64,000 nucleotides of DNA from Palauibacter sp965207805 (GTDB taxonomy: Bacteria; Gemmatimonadota; Gemmatimonadetes; Palauibacterales; Palauibacteraceae). The DNA lies in contig OZ242312.1 of NCBI GenBank assembly GCA_965207805.1, positions 744,001-808,000 on the forward strand, in the 5' to 3' direction. The notes beneath the pieces were generated by a model. That model did no database searches, had not been told where the DNA came from, and saw only the letters and a list, made by a program, of their open reading frames with translations. Position numbers and translations under genes: made by a program. Of this stretch, positions 33,023-42,777 are shown piece by piece (the stretch's first letter is position 1; the number at the start of each line of letters is the position of its first letter).

Positions 33023-34769
33023 GGGACTCGTACGCTTCCTCGAGTTCGTCGACCGATTTTCCCGCCAGATCAAGCAGTGCCGTGACGAGGTGGTCGTTGG
33101 AGATGATCTCGCCCGAGTTGATACGGTGAATCAGGGCGTACAGGACGCCCGGCTCGTGGCGCTCCAGGTAGTCGAACAGCATGCACGACTGCGAGTATGT
33201 GCGCAGGCTGTCGGCAAGAAAGTCATCCTTCTCGATATAGAGCAACTGCCCGAGGGGAATGAGACGGCCTTCCCGGTCATACCGCTGGAACAGAATCGTG
33301 CACCACGGGAACGGCGCGGGGATTCGGAGCGAGCCGTCGAACACACCGCCCTCGAAGTACATCGCAGTTCCCTCTTTGAACCACGGGTAGTCCTCGATCT
33401 GTGGCCATGTCGCGAAGGCGAAGTCGTGGCCTATCTCGTGCAACTGAGTGCCCAGGTCCGGGATCTGGTACGGGATGACGAACCAGCGCGGGTAGTCGAG
33501 ATAGCAGGTCGTTACGGTTCTGGCGCCGGGGATGAAGATCGTCGGACAGTGCGGCACGACCTTCTTGAAGACGGTCGAATCCGATGTGTAGTAGGCATCA
33601 AGGAGAGCGCCGCGGTTCTCGGCATAGAGGGCATCGAAGAAGTCCCACACGCGGCTCAGATGCTCCGCGTGCTCCTCGCTGAACTCGGGGCTGATGTCGG
33701 AGAACACGCGAACGTTGGCTACCTGGTACGCGTGCGGATAGTCGGAGGACAACGTCCGGAGCCATTCGGGGTCCGTGTCGGGGAACGTGGCCGGCGGTCT
33801 CCGGGGCGGCAGCTCACGCGAGATGGCGAACGCCAGAGCCGTGTCCGACGCCAGATCCACCATTCGGACGATCGATGCAAACCCCTCCGCCGCTACGCGA
33901 ACGGTGAGCTGCATCTCTTCGAGAGATTCCAGCACGTAGCGACCGTGATCGTCGGTGGTGGCCCGTCGCCCGGCTTCAGGGCCATCAACGACTTCAACGA
34001 CGGCACCAACGGCTCGACCGCCGGGATTCGCTACCGAGGGCCCCGACTCGGGGTCGGCCCACCCATGACTGACCGTGCCCGAAAGCGTCCATCGCGGGGC
34101 TGCCGTCACGACCAAGTCCGCCCGGCCCGTCACCTCGCCCACGGCTGCTGTGATGGCGGCCCCACCTGCAGCGACTCCGCTGACGAGGCCTGTGTCGTCC
34201 ACTCGCGCAACCGAGGTGTCACTGGATGCCCACGCGAACCCCGCGCCCGCCACCGCGTGGCCGTTGGCGTCGGTGGCTTCCGCCTCCAGGCGCAACGTGT
34301 CACCGACCACCAAGGTGTCCGCGGCAGGCGTGACCGCCACCGAGCGCACCGCCTGCTCGACCATCACCGCCGCGCTCCCCGAGGCCGATCCCGCCATCGC
34401 CGTGATCGTAACCGCCCCGTTGCTCGCCGCCGTCACGAGGCCGGACGCGTCAACGGTCGCCACGGCAGTGGCTCCGCTCGTCCAGGTGACAGCGGTTCCC
34501 GCCATGGTCCGCCCGTTCTGATCGCGCACCTCCGCTGCCAGTTGAACCGTTGCACCCAGCGCCGATAGCTCGGCGGTCGCGGGGGTGACGCTCACTGCCG
34601 CTGGTTGCGGAGGGGGTGGAGGAGGAGGCGGAGCCGCCGTGCCCGCCGGGGAATCGCCGCAGGACAGCGGCAAGCCAACGGCGAACGCCAACGCCGCTCT
34701 GCGCCGAAATACGCCCGGTGCCGCCTCCCGGGGACATCCGTCCCTCCCGTGTAAGTTCACGTCTTCCAC
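33003..34769 (-). CDS. BIG2-domain lipoprotein with a gluzincin-type protease domain
   Basis: 588 residues. A signal region (ALAFAVGLPLSC) with lipobox and a poly-Pro linker precede two BIG2 domains, then a carboxypeptidase-regulatory-like module (RATTDDHGRYVLESLEEMQL). The C-terminal domain has LHEIGHDFAF followed about 16 residues later by WFKEGTAMYF, the HExxH plus distal Glu of gluzincin metallopeptidases. A surface zinc protease is expected. The GTG start overlaps the 3' end of the LRR-metzincin gene by 13 nt, so it is the second gene of the operon. Confidence 0.75.
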   Translation of the reverse strand: MEDVNLHGRDGCPREAAPGVFRRRAALAFAVGLPLSCGDSPAGTAAPPPPPPPPQPAAVSVTPATAELSALGATVQLAAEVRDQNGRTMAGTAVTWTSGATAVATVDASGLVTAASNGAVTITAMAGSASGSAAVMVEQAVRSVAVTPAADTLVVGDTLRLEAEATDANGHAVAGAGFAWASSDTSVARVDDTGLVSGVAAGGAAITAAVGEVTGRADLVVTAAPRWTLSGTVSHGWADPESGPSVANPGGRAVGAVVEVVDGPEAGRRATTDDHGRYVLESLEEMQLTVRVAAEGFASIVRMVDLASDTALAFAISRELPPRRPPATFPDTDPEWLRTLSSDYPHAYQVANVRVFSDISPEFSEEHAEHLSRVWDFFDALYAENRGALLDAYYTSDSTVFKKVVPHCPTIFIPGARTVTTCYLDYPRWFVIPYQIPDLGTQLHEIGHDFAFATWPQIEDYPWFKEGTAMYFEGGVFDGSLRIPAPFPWCTILFQRYDREGRLIPLGQLLYIEKDDFLADSLRTYSQSCMLFDYLERHEPGVLYALIHRINSGEIISNDHLVTALLDLAGKSVDELEEAYESHARTAN

Positions 34770-37700
34770 GCCTCCGTGCCGGGAATCCCGCGGCTGAACA
34801 GCACTTCCATACCCTGCCCGGCGATCTGCCCTACGGCGTCCGCCGCCGTTTGAGCCCCGGGCGAGAGATCCGACAGAAAGCCGCGTACTTGCCCCGTGCG
34901 GGGATCCCGCAGGATGGCCATCGGCTCTTTCGTGGTTTCGTCAAGAGTGGCGGATCCACCGGGGCCGGACAGCGTGATACGCGCCAACAGGTCTGCCCAT
35001 TCCGGGCGCGCGGGCAACGCGAACACGAACCCCGCCTCCGCGTCGTCGTCAGGGTATTCCGGCATCCGGAAACTCAGCGAGAACAGTACGCCGCCGCTTG
35101 ATGTTCTCCCGGTGATCCGGTACTCGCCGGTCGAGTCCGGGAGCGTTGGTGTGGCGTCCACCACGAATGTCGGCTCCAGGAACGGAACGCCGGCCTCATC
35201 GACCCCACCCCATAGCAGGATCGAGGGAACCGGGGCGGCCACTGTCGCCGCACCCTCGACTTCGTCGCGTAGCCGGTGGCGCATCGCTTTCGCGAAGTGG
35301 TAGTCGCTGATCCAGCCGTGTCTCCAACCTCCACAGAACGCCATCAACTCTACGTGTCCCGGCCGCACCACCGCCCCGCCGTCGCGGAAATCATACCCCC
35401 AGGCACCGGTGATCCCCGTCGAATACGGGTACGAGGGATCCATGAATGTGTCCCTGCTTCCGGGGAAGCATCCCGGCGCGTGCCCCAGGGTCATGGCATG
35501 CCCCATCTCATGCGCGATGAGCCCCCCCAGCCCCTTCTCCGCATCATCGTTCCCCATGCGGTAACGGCCATCACGGCCATCGACGTAGATCAGCGACGTG
35601 CGCGTCTCCCAGATGCCTGTACTCACTCCGTTCTCGCTCAGCATGGCCATGTGGTGTCCGGTCGTGCCTTCGAGGACCTGAAGTGCCTGGGCTTCGCGCA
35701 AGGGCCCATAGTTCGAGTGGTCCGAGGTCCACACCACGTCGTGCAGGGCCACCTCGAAGCTGTCGTTAACCGGAAGCAGGGTCTTCATGCCCCACAGCGC
35801 CGGATCGTTGTGGGGGTCGGCCGCCATCCTCGCAGTGAGGTCGAGGATCAGCGAGTCGGGATCGGCGATTCGTAGGAACGGCACCAAGGTGAGATCGAAG
35901 TGGGGCACTGCGGCCACATCCAACGCCATCCGGCCTGTCTCCGGAATGCGGCGCGCCACGCCCAGAGACGGATCCAAGGTGCTGTCGGGATCGATCTCGA
36001 CCACCATCTCGAGACCCGGCTGAATCACCGATCCCGCGATCACCGCGTTGGCCGACCTCTTGAGCGACCCTTCGTAGACGTCGATTGGCAGCGGCCCCGC
36101 CTTTGCCGGGATCTCTTCCACATGCGTCTCGCCCCCTTCGAGGTAGAAGCGGACGCGCACCGGCGGGATCCCCGCGTCCGTCTCCGTCGCCGCCGTCGGG
36201 AAGATCCGCACGAGCGCCTCGTCGCCCGCCGCCAGCGGCACCGGATTGACCCGCGACTGCACGGCTTGCACCAGGTACGCGGCGGGCGCACCACCGCCGC
36301 ACATCGCCACGTGGGCGCTGCTCAGGCCGGCGAGCCACGCGTCGAATGCCGCGCCTTGGGGTGCGCAGAGGCCAGTGCCCCCGGCGGCGAGAAACTCAAG
36401 TTCGCCGAGCGCGGCCAAGGTGTCCGGCAGGGCTCCGGACATGGCGGTGTTGGCCGTCAGGATCAGCTTGCGCAGGCTGACCAGCCCGCCGAACTGAGCG
36501 GGGACCGAGCCCCCCAGATCGTTGAAGCCCAGAATCAGTTCTTCGAGATGGGTTAGACTTCCCAGTTGCCGGGGAATCCGGCCCGACAGCCCATTGAATT
36601 CGGCATCCAACAGCCTAAGCTCGGCGAGATGACCAAGTACTGCAGGGAGCGTATCGGTCAGCTTGTTGTGCGATAGCGCCAGATGCTCCAGACCGCTCAG
36701 GTCGCCGATGGCTGATGGAATGGAACCCGTTAGTTCGTTCTCCCTCAGGAGCAACTGCTTGAGACCGGAAAGGTTGCCAACCTCCGGCGGAATCGGACCC
36801 GACAGCCTGTTGGACTCGAGGCGCAGCGTGCGTAGTCGGGAGAGATTACCCAACTCCGTCGGAATCGAGCCCGACAGATCGTTCCAACCAAGGTCTAGAA
36901 ACTCCAGGTTGGCCAGGTTGCCGAGCTCCCGCGGGATGGTGCCGGTCAATGTCGGGTAGCATGGGGGACGATCCGGATCCCTTCGCTTGTCACATTGAGA
37001 TTCGGCCCAGTAGCGCGTCCTGCCCAACCGCAGTTCCCTCAGGTTCGACAAACTGCCCAGCTCTACCGGGATCGGACCCGTCAGAGGGTTCCGGCGAAAA
37101 TCGAGAATCTCCAGATTGGAGAGACGGCCGAGTTCTGGCGGGAGGGGGCCGGTCAACCTGTTCCCGGCGACGTATAACTGTCTCAGGTTAGACAGATGGC
37201 CCAGCTCCGGCGGGATCGGACCCGTCAGTCCATTTTCGTCTACACTCAGATACGTGAGGTTGACGAGTCCGCCAATCTCGGGGGGCAGGGGCCCGTAGAG
37301 CGCATTGTCCCTCAGGTTCAGCTGCGTCAGGGGCAGACTTCCGACTTCAGGCGGGATCCGACCCGTCAGCCCGTTATCATTCAGATCCAAGTCGGTGACA
37401 CGTCCCTCGCCGTCCACGCCGACGCCGTGCCACTCTTCCAACGGGGCATCGGTCAGCCAGTTCTGGCTGTTCGTCCAGTTCGGCCCGCCCGTCGCCTTGT
37501 ACAGTGCCGTCAGCACGTCCCGGTCCGACACGGGCTCGCACTCCACGCCGGTCCCTTCGTGGGACGCGATGCCCGCAAGCCATTCCTGAAACGCGGCGGC
37601 CCCCGGGGCGCACAACCCCGTCCCGTCGTACCGGAACTCCCGCAGCGGAACCCGCGCCAGAGACTCCGGCAGCCGCCCTGATAGCGCGTTTCCGCCCAGC

Positions 37701-38337
37701 TTCAGAACGGTCATGCGCGTCAGGTCACCCAACTCGCCCGGAACCGACCCGTCCAATCCATTAGCTTCCAGATCGACTTCGACGATCCGGCCCAGTGAGT
37801 CGGCCGTCGCGCCATGCCATTCCCCGATGGCCGCATCCGTGAGCCAGCCTTCCGCGTTCGTCCATCCATCGCCACCGGTCGAGCCATACAGCGTCTCCAG
37901 CGCAGCCCTGTCGGCCTCGTTGCAGAACGAGCCGGTGCGGTTGTCCAGCGCCACCGCCCACGCGACGAAGTCGGTTGTTCCGGGGACGCAGAGTCCGGCA
38001 TTCTCCTGAAACCGCAGATCCTCAAGACCTGCGATCCCCAGCACGGACTGGGGGAAGGGACCGGTGAGCCGGTTCTGCTCCAGCCGCAGGACCTCCAGAT
38101 TGGCGAGGTTGCCGAGTTCGACAGGAATCGAGCCGGTGAGCCGGTTGCCGTGCAGGTCCAGTCTCGCGAGAAGGGAGAGGTGCCCCAGTTCGGGCGGAAT
38201 GGGGCCGGAGAGGTCGTTGTTTTCGATCCACAAGCCCCACAGGTTGGGCAGGTTGCCGAGCTCAGCCGGGATCGGACCGGAGACACCCGTATCGGCGAGC
38301 CAAATCCCCGTCAGCTTCGATAGGTGGCCGAGTTCGG
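34757..38337 (-). pseudogene. C-terminal part of a split LRR-metzincin lipoprotein
   Basis: About 1,190 residues are encoded, with no start codon at the 5' end: the LRR frame (TELGHLSKLTGIWLADTG) runs up to about 38,345 and meets a TAG. About 20 LRR units of 24 residues (consensus LxGxIPPELGxLxxL) are interrupted by caps (LYKATGGPNWTNSQNWLTDA). A large C-terminal domain carries AHEMGHAMTLGHAPG, the HExxHxxxxxH zinc site of metzincins. Joined to 62,140-63,228 it restores one 24-residue LRR period exactly, which shows that the gene was split by element C. Confidence 0.8.
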
Positions 38338-38345
38338 TCGGAACC

Positions 38346-38672
38346 GCGTTACACCGACTCTACAATGCCCTAAATCATGTAGTTTCAATAACTTCGATAA
38401 ATACACCCATGAGCTGTGTATCACTTTGGATATGCAAACGTGAACGGGAATACCTGATACCGTACTGGAGGTTCTCGGACGAATCGCGAGCGGTTAGCAG
38501 GGACCGAGAAGCCGCCTGACGGCTTTGGCAACCCGATCCGAGTCCTTGGCCTGGGACTCTCAGATGACGAAAACGCGCCTCCCAGCGCCCCCTGGTTTCG
38601 CAGTTCTAGCCGAACCGTTGCCGTGCGCGTGTCCTGCTAGAACTTCCGCTTCGTCGTGTCGGTGAAGGGCAC
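38346..38672. other. AT-rich left end of element C, no gene
   Basis: Relatively AT-rich sequence (for example AATCATGTAGTTTCAATAAC) between the LRR fragment and the restriction gene. No gene, terminator or repeat was identified apart from its likely role as the element's left arm. Confidence 0.4.
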
Positions 38673-39281
38673 CTATTCCCCGTTGATCGGGACGGGCTTC
38701 CCACCTCTCAGCCGGACACCGGCATACTGGTACACCGCGCAGTCACGCAGTTTCGTGGCAGGACGCCGGACGCCGAACGTGTGTGTCCGGCCTCCTTTGT
38801 CGGCCCCGGCCTTGCTGCCCTCATACTTCCAGTCCGATTCAACGAGGAAGACCACATCGACCCGCCAGATTACCACGTAGGATCCACGCTTGATCGTGCG
38901 CGTGGGGTCCACCAAGTACCTCCATACGATGTACCAGCCGGAGTGATTGTAGTGCGACTGAATGGCCCAAGGACGCTTGCTGGCTTTGCTTTCCAAGCAA
39001 TCAGCAGGCCTCAACGGCATCACCGCGCCTCGCCTCCGCAGGTCGGGGAAACGCGTTTGAGCTTCGAAGCTGTGCCGATGCTTCTCGTAGTTGCTCACAC
39101 TGTCCAGTGCCTTGGTGCCGTACATGCCAACGATAGCGCTGAACACATTGGCTTGCTCGAAGTAGAGGTCGATGAAATCTCGGTCGTTCAGGGCATCTTC
39201 GGTGTACTGGATGGCTCTGCGAATCGCCGCCGCGTCGAGACCCGGCGGCAGGGCCACGTCTGGATTGAACCCTTCAGACAT
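38673..39281 (-). CDS. Putative restriction endonuclease of an RM pair
   Basis: 202 residues. The family is not recognised. It overlaps the 3' end of a DNA methylase gene by 8 nt, the arrangement of compact type II RM systems. VDVVFLVESDWKYEG contains a D, five residues, then ESDWK, which could be a PD-(D/E)xK-like core, though the E-x-K spacing is imperfect. The N-terminal half is helical (AAAIRRAIQYTEDALNDRDF). The call rests mainly on the neighbour. Alternatively it could be a control or specificity protein. Confidence 0.5.
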   Translation of the reverse strand: MSEGFNPDVALPPGLDAAAIRRAIQYTEDALNDRDFIDLYFEQANVFSAIVGMYGTKALDSVSNYEKHRHSFEAQTRFPDLRRRGAVMPLRPADCLESKASKRPWAIQSHYNHSGWYIVWRYLVDPTRTIKRGSYVVIWRVDVVFLVESDWKYEGSKAGADKGGRTHTFGVRRPATKLRDCAVYQYAGVRLRGGKPVPINGE

Positions 39282-40215
39282 CTAGGGCGGCAAGCTTGGG
39301 GATGGCTGATATCCCCATTCTGTGGTACTCAGGGCTGCATTCGATTCCGACACTGCGGATACCACAGGCCGTCGCCGCCGCGAGGGTCGATCCAGAGCCC
39401 GCAAACGGATCGAGCACAGTGCCCTTGCCAACGGGCAAGCTGGACTTCACGAGAAGGCGAAGGAACGCCTGCGGCTTGAGCGATGGATGCGGGGCGATGG
39501 CCCGTTCCCGCCGGGGCGCGCGACCGGACTTTACCAAGTCCCGAAACGGCTCGCTCGCGGAGAATCTTCGCAACCCTCCTGTGCCCCACACCCGTAGGTT
39601 GTCCTGTACCCGCCCCTCAAGTGGTCGTCGGAAGATACCCCAAGGCTCGAAGCAGGACTTCGGCATCACCGTCACGTCAGGGAACTCTTCGTGGGCGTTC
39701 TTGGGGCGGTCGCCACCGCGCAACGTGTGGACTTCCCGGATGAGCACCCCGCGCTTCTCGAAGCCGGCCGCCATGAAGGGCTCGAAGACGTACTCCGACA
39801 GCAGAGGGTTCGTGGCAACGAAGACGTGAGCACCCGGAACCAAGACCGGGCCAAGCAGCTGCGAGAACCTCGCGAAGAACAGACGGATCGCCTCCTTGTC
39901 CTTGTCCTTCAACACGGTGAAGCGCGGGACGGGCTGTCGCTGGCAACCGTCGAATGATGGTGGCTGCCTCCAAATGCCACCCTTCCCGTTCCGGCGCTTC
40001 TTCAGCTCCTCTGGCGTGTATTCCACCAATCCATACGGCGGATCCGTCACGACGGCGTGAATCGATTTCGGTGCTGCGGCCTCCAGCCACCCGAAGGCAT
40101 CACCATGGATGAACTCGTAGAGTCCTGCGGCAGGCTCAGATGTCTTCTCCGAGCGGTCCAACGGAAGTCGCGCTTGGGTAGCGCTTCCAGAGACGTTCAC
40201 CGACTCAAGCCCCAT
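39274..40215 (-). CDS. DNA methyltransferase of an RM pair (TDPPYG type)
   Basis: 313 residues. Motif IV TDPPYG comes first (near 57-62) and the SAM motif VLDPFAGSGST comes near the C-terminus (267-277), the order of beta-class N6-adenine or N4-cytosine methylases. HPSLKPQAFLRLLVKSSLP before the SAM motif is the usual motif X region. The middle (RRNGKGGIWRQPP to GVLIREVHTL) would be the target-recognition region. It lies within element C next to the mob module. Confidence 0.85.
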   Translation of the reverse strand: MGLESVNVSGSATQARLPLDRSEKTSEPAAGLYEFIHGDAFGWLEAAAPKSIHAVVTDPPYGLVEYTPEELKKRRNGKGGIWRQPPSFDGCQRQPVPRFTVLKDKDKEAIRLFFARFSQLLGPVLVPGAHVFVATNPLLSEYVFEPFMAAGFEKRGVLIREVHTLRGGDRPKNAHEEFPDVTVMPKSCFEPWGIFRRPLEGRVQDNLRVWGTGGLRRFSASEPFRDLVKSGRAPRRERAIAPHPSLKPQAFLRLLVKSSLPVGKGTVLDPFAGSGSTLAAATACGIRSVGIECSPEYHRMGISAIPKLAALDV

Positions 40216-40468
40216 GCCGTCCCCGTTTCCCGAGCGACGGCCCCGGAGCCGTCGGAGGTGGAAGCTGCTTCGTGGCCAAGTCGGGTCGTTTCGGCGGCAT
40301 CGCGTAGCTCGGGGGCGTCGTCAAGGTGGTCCATCTAGAGTACCCGATGCCCGGAGGCTTGCCAAGCGTCCGAGCTGGTCCACCGGGCTCTAAGCCGCTT
40401 GCCAGAGGGCGGTCGGCCAATCCACGCGGGCAGTGTGCGGCCCGGATTTGGCATTCGGCCTCAAACCC

Positions 40469-41998
40469 TCAGCGGCTCGGTCCGGCATCGCGGTCTGGCC
40501 CGCGCGTGGGCGGCCTTATCACCAGCCGTGACCGCGCGGTCTCGCGACGCCAGATGTCTCGTAATACTCGGTCAAGCCTGTCACTCGCTCGTCGAGCCGC
40601 TCGATTCGCCGCCTCAAGGTGGCGTTCTCCTCGGTCTGCCGCTCGACTTGCCGACGCAAGGCTTCGACCTGTTCGGATTGCCGCCGCCGTTCCGTTTCGG
40701 ACTGCGAGGACAACCTCTTCAAGGCCTCCGTCAACTGCCCCTCCAACTCGGTCGTACAGCTTCCTCGCTCTCTTGATGGCTTTCAGGCAGGCCGTCCGCG
40801 CCAGATCCAGCGCGGTTTGTCCAGCGTCCCCGACGGCTGCACCACGGCCTGCTCTTCCTCGATCTCCGGCAGCGCGATCCTCCGAGCGACCATCTCGATT
40901 CTCACGAGAGTCCGCCAGGTCTCCGCGATCTCGCAGTCCAATCCGGCCACCGTCTTGATCCGGGCTTGGATGCTCCTCGACCACCACCGCATCGTCGCCC
41001 AGCTTCCGGCGGAGATGCCGAGCGAGCGGTTCAGGCCGAAGATCAGCGGCTTTGGCCAAGCCTTCAGCGGCAACGTGTGCATCCGCGCGGCCGCTTCCAC
41101 CGTATCGCGCCCGATGGTACGCAGCGCGTTCCTCGCGGCGCGCCGCGAGTTCCCGGCGCGCCGAGCGAGCTCGCTCGCGGTCAACTTCCCTGTCTCCCTG
41201 CGTTCGCTCTCCAGCCGCCTCCTCAACCGCTCGGTCGAATCGTCCGGGCTGAAAGTCAAAGGCGAACAGCCGTCCCTTCAGCCGCCACCGGTCCCCCGTG
41301 TCGGGGTCCATCGCGGTCAGGTAGTCCTTGCCCTGGCGCGGCACTTCCAAGCCCGCCTCCCGGAGCGCGGCGACGACATCGAAGCGGTCCTTCACCGCGC
41401 CGTGCTCGACGCGCTGGATCAGGTAGTCCCGGATCAGGTCGCGGGGGGAGGCTTCGAGCCGGAGCCCGGCCCGCAGTCGCGCCGCCTCGACGTAGGCGCG
41501 GTGTCCGGGCTGCTCTACCCTGGCCCGGGCCGGATCGTCCGGACGGCCCCAGCCGTGCTCGTGGTTGAAGGCGTCGCGGAGCGGGTCGAACGTTCTCCGC
41601 CAGCCCGGAGGGGCAATGTTGAGGCTTCGCCCGGTCTCAAGGTCGCATCGCGCGGCGAGAACATGGACATGGGCGCCGCCGCCCTCCTCACGGTGGAGCA
41701 CCGCCGCCCATGCGTAGCGGTCGGGCTCCAGTCCCGCCCACGCCGTATCCTCGAAGGCGTCCAGAACCGCGCCGATCTGTTCCTCGGTCGGCTCGTCCTC
41801 CGGTGCCCAAGCGATCACGCCGGAGGTGTACCTGTGCTCGAAGCCCAGAGTGTCCGCCACCGACGCCACCCGGTGAGGATCGCCCCGTAGGACTTCGACG
41901 CCTTCGCGCGGCTTCCCCGCCGCGTCCCGCTCCCCGAGGAGGTACTTGGCCGCAGCCCGCGCCGATCCGGTTCCCCGCGCCAGGAACTTAATGTGCAT
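40469..41998 (-). CDS. mobA: ColE1 MbeA-like relaxase with a three-histidine site (module 2)
   Basis: 509 residues from the ATG at 41998. It is a close paralogue of the relaxase in element A: MHIKFLARGTGSARAAAKYL with Tyr19, EHRYTSGVIAW, the triad HREEGGGAHVH, LETGRSLNI and FNHEHGWG. The C-terminal half is again charged low-complexity sequence over two nested genes, ending in the same residues (GPDRDAGPSR). The gene overlaps mobC by 11 nt at this start. In element C the module is oriented away from the integrase, unlike in element A. Confidence 0.88.
   Translation of the reverse strand: MHIKFLARGTGSARAAAKYLLGERDAAGKPREGVEVLRGDPHRVASVADTLGFEHRYTSGVIAWAPEDEPTEEQIGAVLDAFEDTAWAGLEPDRYAWAAVLHREEGGGAHVHVLAARCDLETGRSLNIAPPGWRRTFDPLRDAFNHEHGWGRPDDPARARVEQPGHRAYVEAARLRAGLRLEASPRDLIRDYLIQRVEHGAVKDRFDVVAALREAGLEVPRQGKDYLTAMDPDTGDRWRLKGRLFAFDFQPGRFDRAVEEAAGERTQGDREVDRERARSARRELAARREERAAYHRARYGGSGRADAHVAAEGLAKAADLRPEPLARHLRRKLGDDAVVVEEHPSPDQDGGRIGLRDRGDLADSRENRDGRSEDRAAGDRGRAGRGAAVGDAGQTALDLARTACLKAIKRARKLYDRVGGAVDGGLEEVVLAVRNGTAAAIRTGRSLASASRAADRGERHLEAANRAARRASDRLDRVLRDIWRRETARSRLVIRPPTRGPDRDAGPSR
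40519..40746 (-). CDS. mobD: MobD-like coiled-coil protein nested in the relaxase gene (module 2)
   Basis: 75 residues from a TTG. It is a coiled coil (LKRLSSQSETERRRQSEQVE) homologous to 26,777-27,055 but shorter by two heptad blocks. Compared with that copy, its first codon would be ACG at 40,755, where module 1 has ATG, so translation here would need ACG or the TTG three codons on. An AGGAAG lies upstream. It may be weakly expressed. Confidence 0.6.
   Translation of the reverse strand: MEGQLTEALKRLSSQSETERRRQSEQVEALRRQVERQTEENATLRRRIERLDERVTGLTEYYETSGVARPRGHGW
40783..41259 (-). CDS. mobB: MobB-like protein nested in the relaxase gene (module 2)
   Basis: 158 residues from a TTG at 41259, homologous to the nested gene in module 1: LRRRLESERRETGKLTASEL, then ARNALRTIGRDTVEAAARM, then a hydrophobic stretch (LIFGLNRSLGISAGSWATM). 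The membrane segment is less hydrophobic than in module 1. It is wholly inside the relaxase frame. Conservation between modules in this frame argues for a functional product. Confidence 0.7.
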   Translation of the reverse strand: MTFSPDDSTERLRRRLESERRETGKLTASELARRAGNSRRAARNALRTIGRDTVEAAARMHTLPLKAWPKPLIFGLNRSLGISAGSWATMRWWSRSIQARIKTVAGLDCEIAETWRTLVRIEMVARRIALPEIEEEQAVVQPSGTLDKPRWIWRGRPA

Positions 41999-42326
41999 CC
42001 GCATCCGGGCCTTGGGTGGGGTCCAGCGTCCGAAGCCGCCGGTCGATGGCGACGAGGTGGCCGATCACCTCGACGGCCTCGATGGCCTCCTTGTGTGTAT
42101 TGGCCCACCGTGCGATCTGGTTGAGGTTGTTCCCGAGGCGCGCCAGTTCGCGGGTGCGCCCGCGCTCGACCTTGGCGTGCGCCACGGTCCAGGTGCGGAC
42201 CCGGCCAATCGACCGGCGCACCAGATCCGATAAGGTCAAGCCCGCCGAGCGCGCCTTGGCGTGCCACTCGGCACGCTCCGCCTCGGTGGCGCGGACCTTC
42301 ACCCAGACTGCGCGGCCGGCGCTCAC
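41988..42326 (-). CDS. mobC: MobC-like relaxosome accessory protein (module 2)
   Basis: 112 residues, nearly the same as the copy at 25,203-25,544: WVKVRATEAERAEWHAKARS, LTLSDLVRRSI and LGNNLNQIARWANTHKEA. The conserved non-coding block precedes it. It starts the minus-strand mob operon of element C. Confidence 0.85.
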   Translation of the reverse strand: MSAGRAVWVKVRATEAERAEWHAKARSAGLTLSDLVRRSIGRVRTWTVAHAKVERGRTRELARLGNNLNQIARWANTHKEAIEAVEVIGHLVAIDRRLRTLDPTQGPDADAH

Positions 42327-42422
42327 GGTGCGCCGTTTCCGTTGTGGGGGTCACAGGGGGCACGGCCCCCCGCCAGCCCCTGCCGGGGACGCGCGGAGCG
42401 TGGCCCCAAAGGGTGGGCTGGC
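42327..42422 (-). other. Candidate oriT upstream of mobC (module 2)
   Basis: Counterpart of 25,107-25,202 on the opposite strand, with GCCAGCCCACCCTTTGGGGC, GGGGCTGGCGGGGGGC and TGTGACCCCC. Differences cluster in the spacer between the motifs and in the hairpin loop. Confidence 0.45.
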
Positions 42423-42777
42423 TCTCCCGCATTAGCGGGCCAAACCGTCCTTCGGAGCGCGGAATCCGGGGTCGTCGGAGTCGCCATGACGTGAAGTCAG
42501 GGGACCGTTTCGCGCGGTGTCAACAGGCGCCGAAACGGCGATGTCCAAGGGGTTCCAGCGCCGTCCAGAAGGCGGAGCGGCCTCCGCCAGCGGCACCCCC
42601 ATCGCCTTCCTTACTCGATCCAAGGGCCGGTCAAGCGTCCTCGCCGGTCGCGTTGCGTCGTCGTAGGTTTTTCGGCGGCGGTGACGCGCCGTGTGGTGTC
42701 TTCGTCCGCGGGCCGTAGCCCGAAGTCCAGCGCAGCGGATCCATCTCCTACCCCCTGAACGATCTCACGAGTGTCCG
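42423..42777. other. Gene-free stretch between mobC and the PLD gene
   Basis: This is the divergent intergenic region that must hold promoters for mobC (left) and the PLD gene (right). No clear promoter boxes, repeats or RNA were seen. Confidence 0.35.

Noticed and set aside
34757..38233. TTG at 38,233 as a true start of the LRR-metzincin gene
   Set aside because: LRR sequence continues in frame upstream to about 38,345, and no signal peptide follows the TTG, so it is an internal leucine codon.
40205..40420. Short minus frame just upstream of the RM-pair methylase
   Set aside because: It ends by overlapping the methylase start but has low-complexity Pro/Lys content and no motif; kept out as likely chance.
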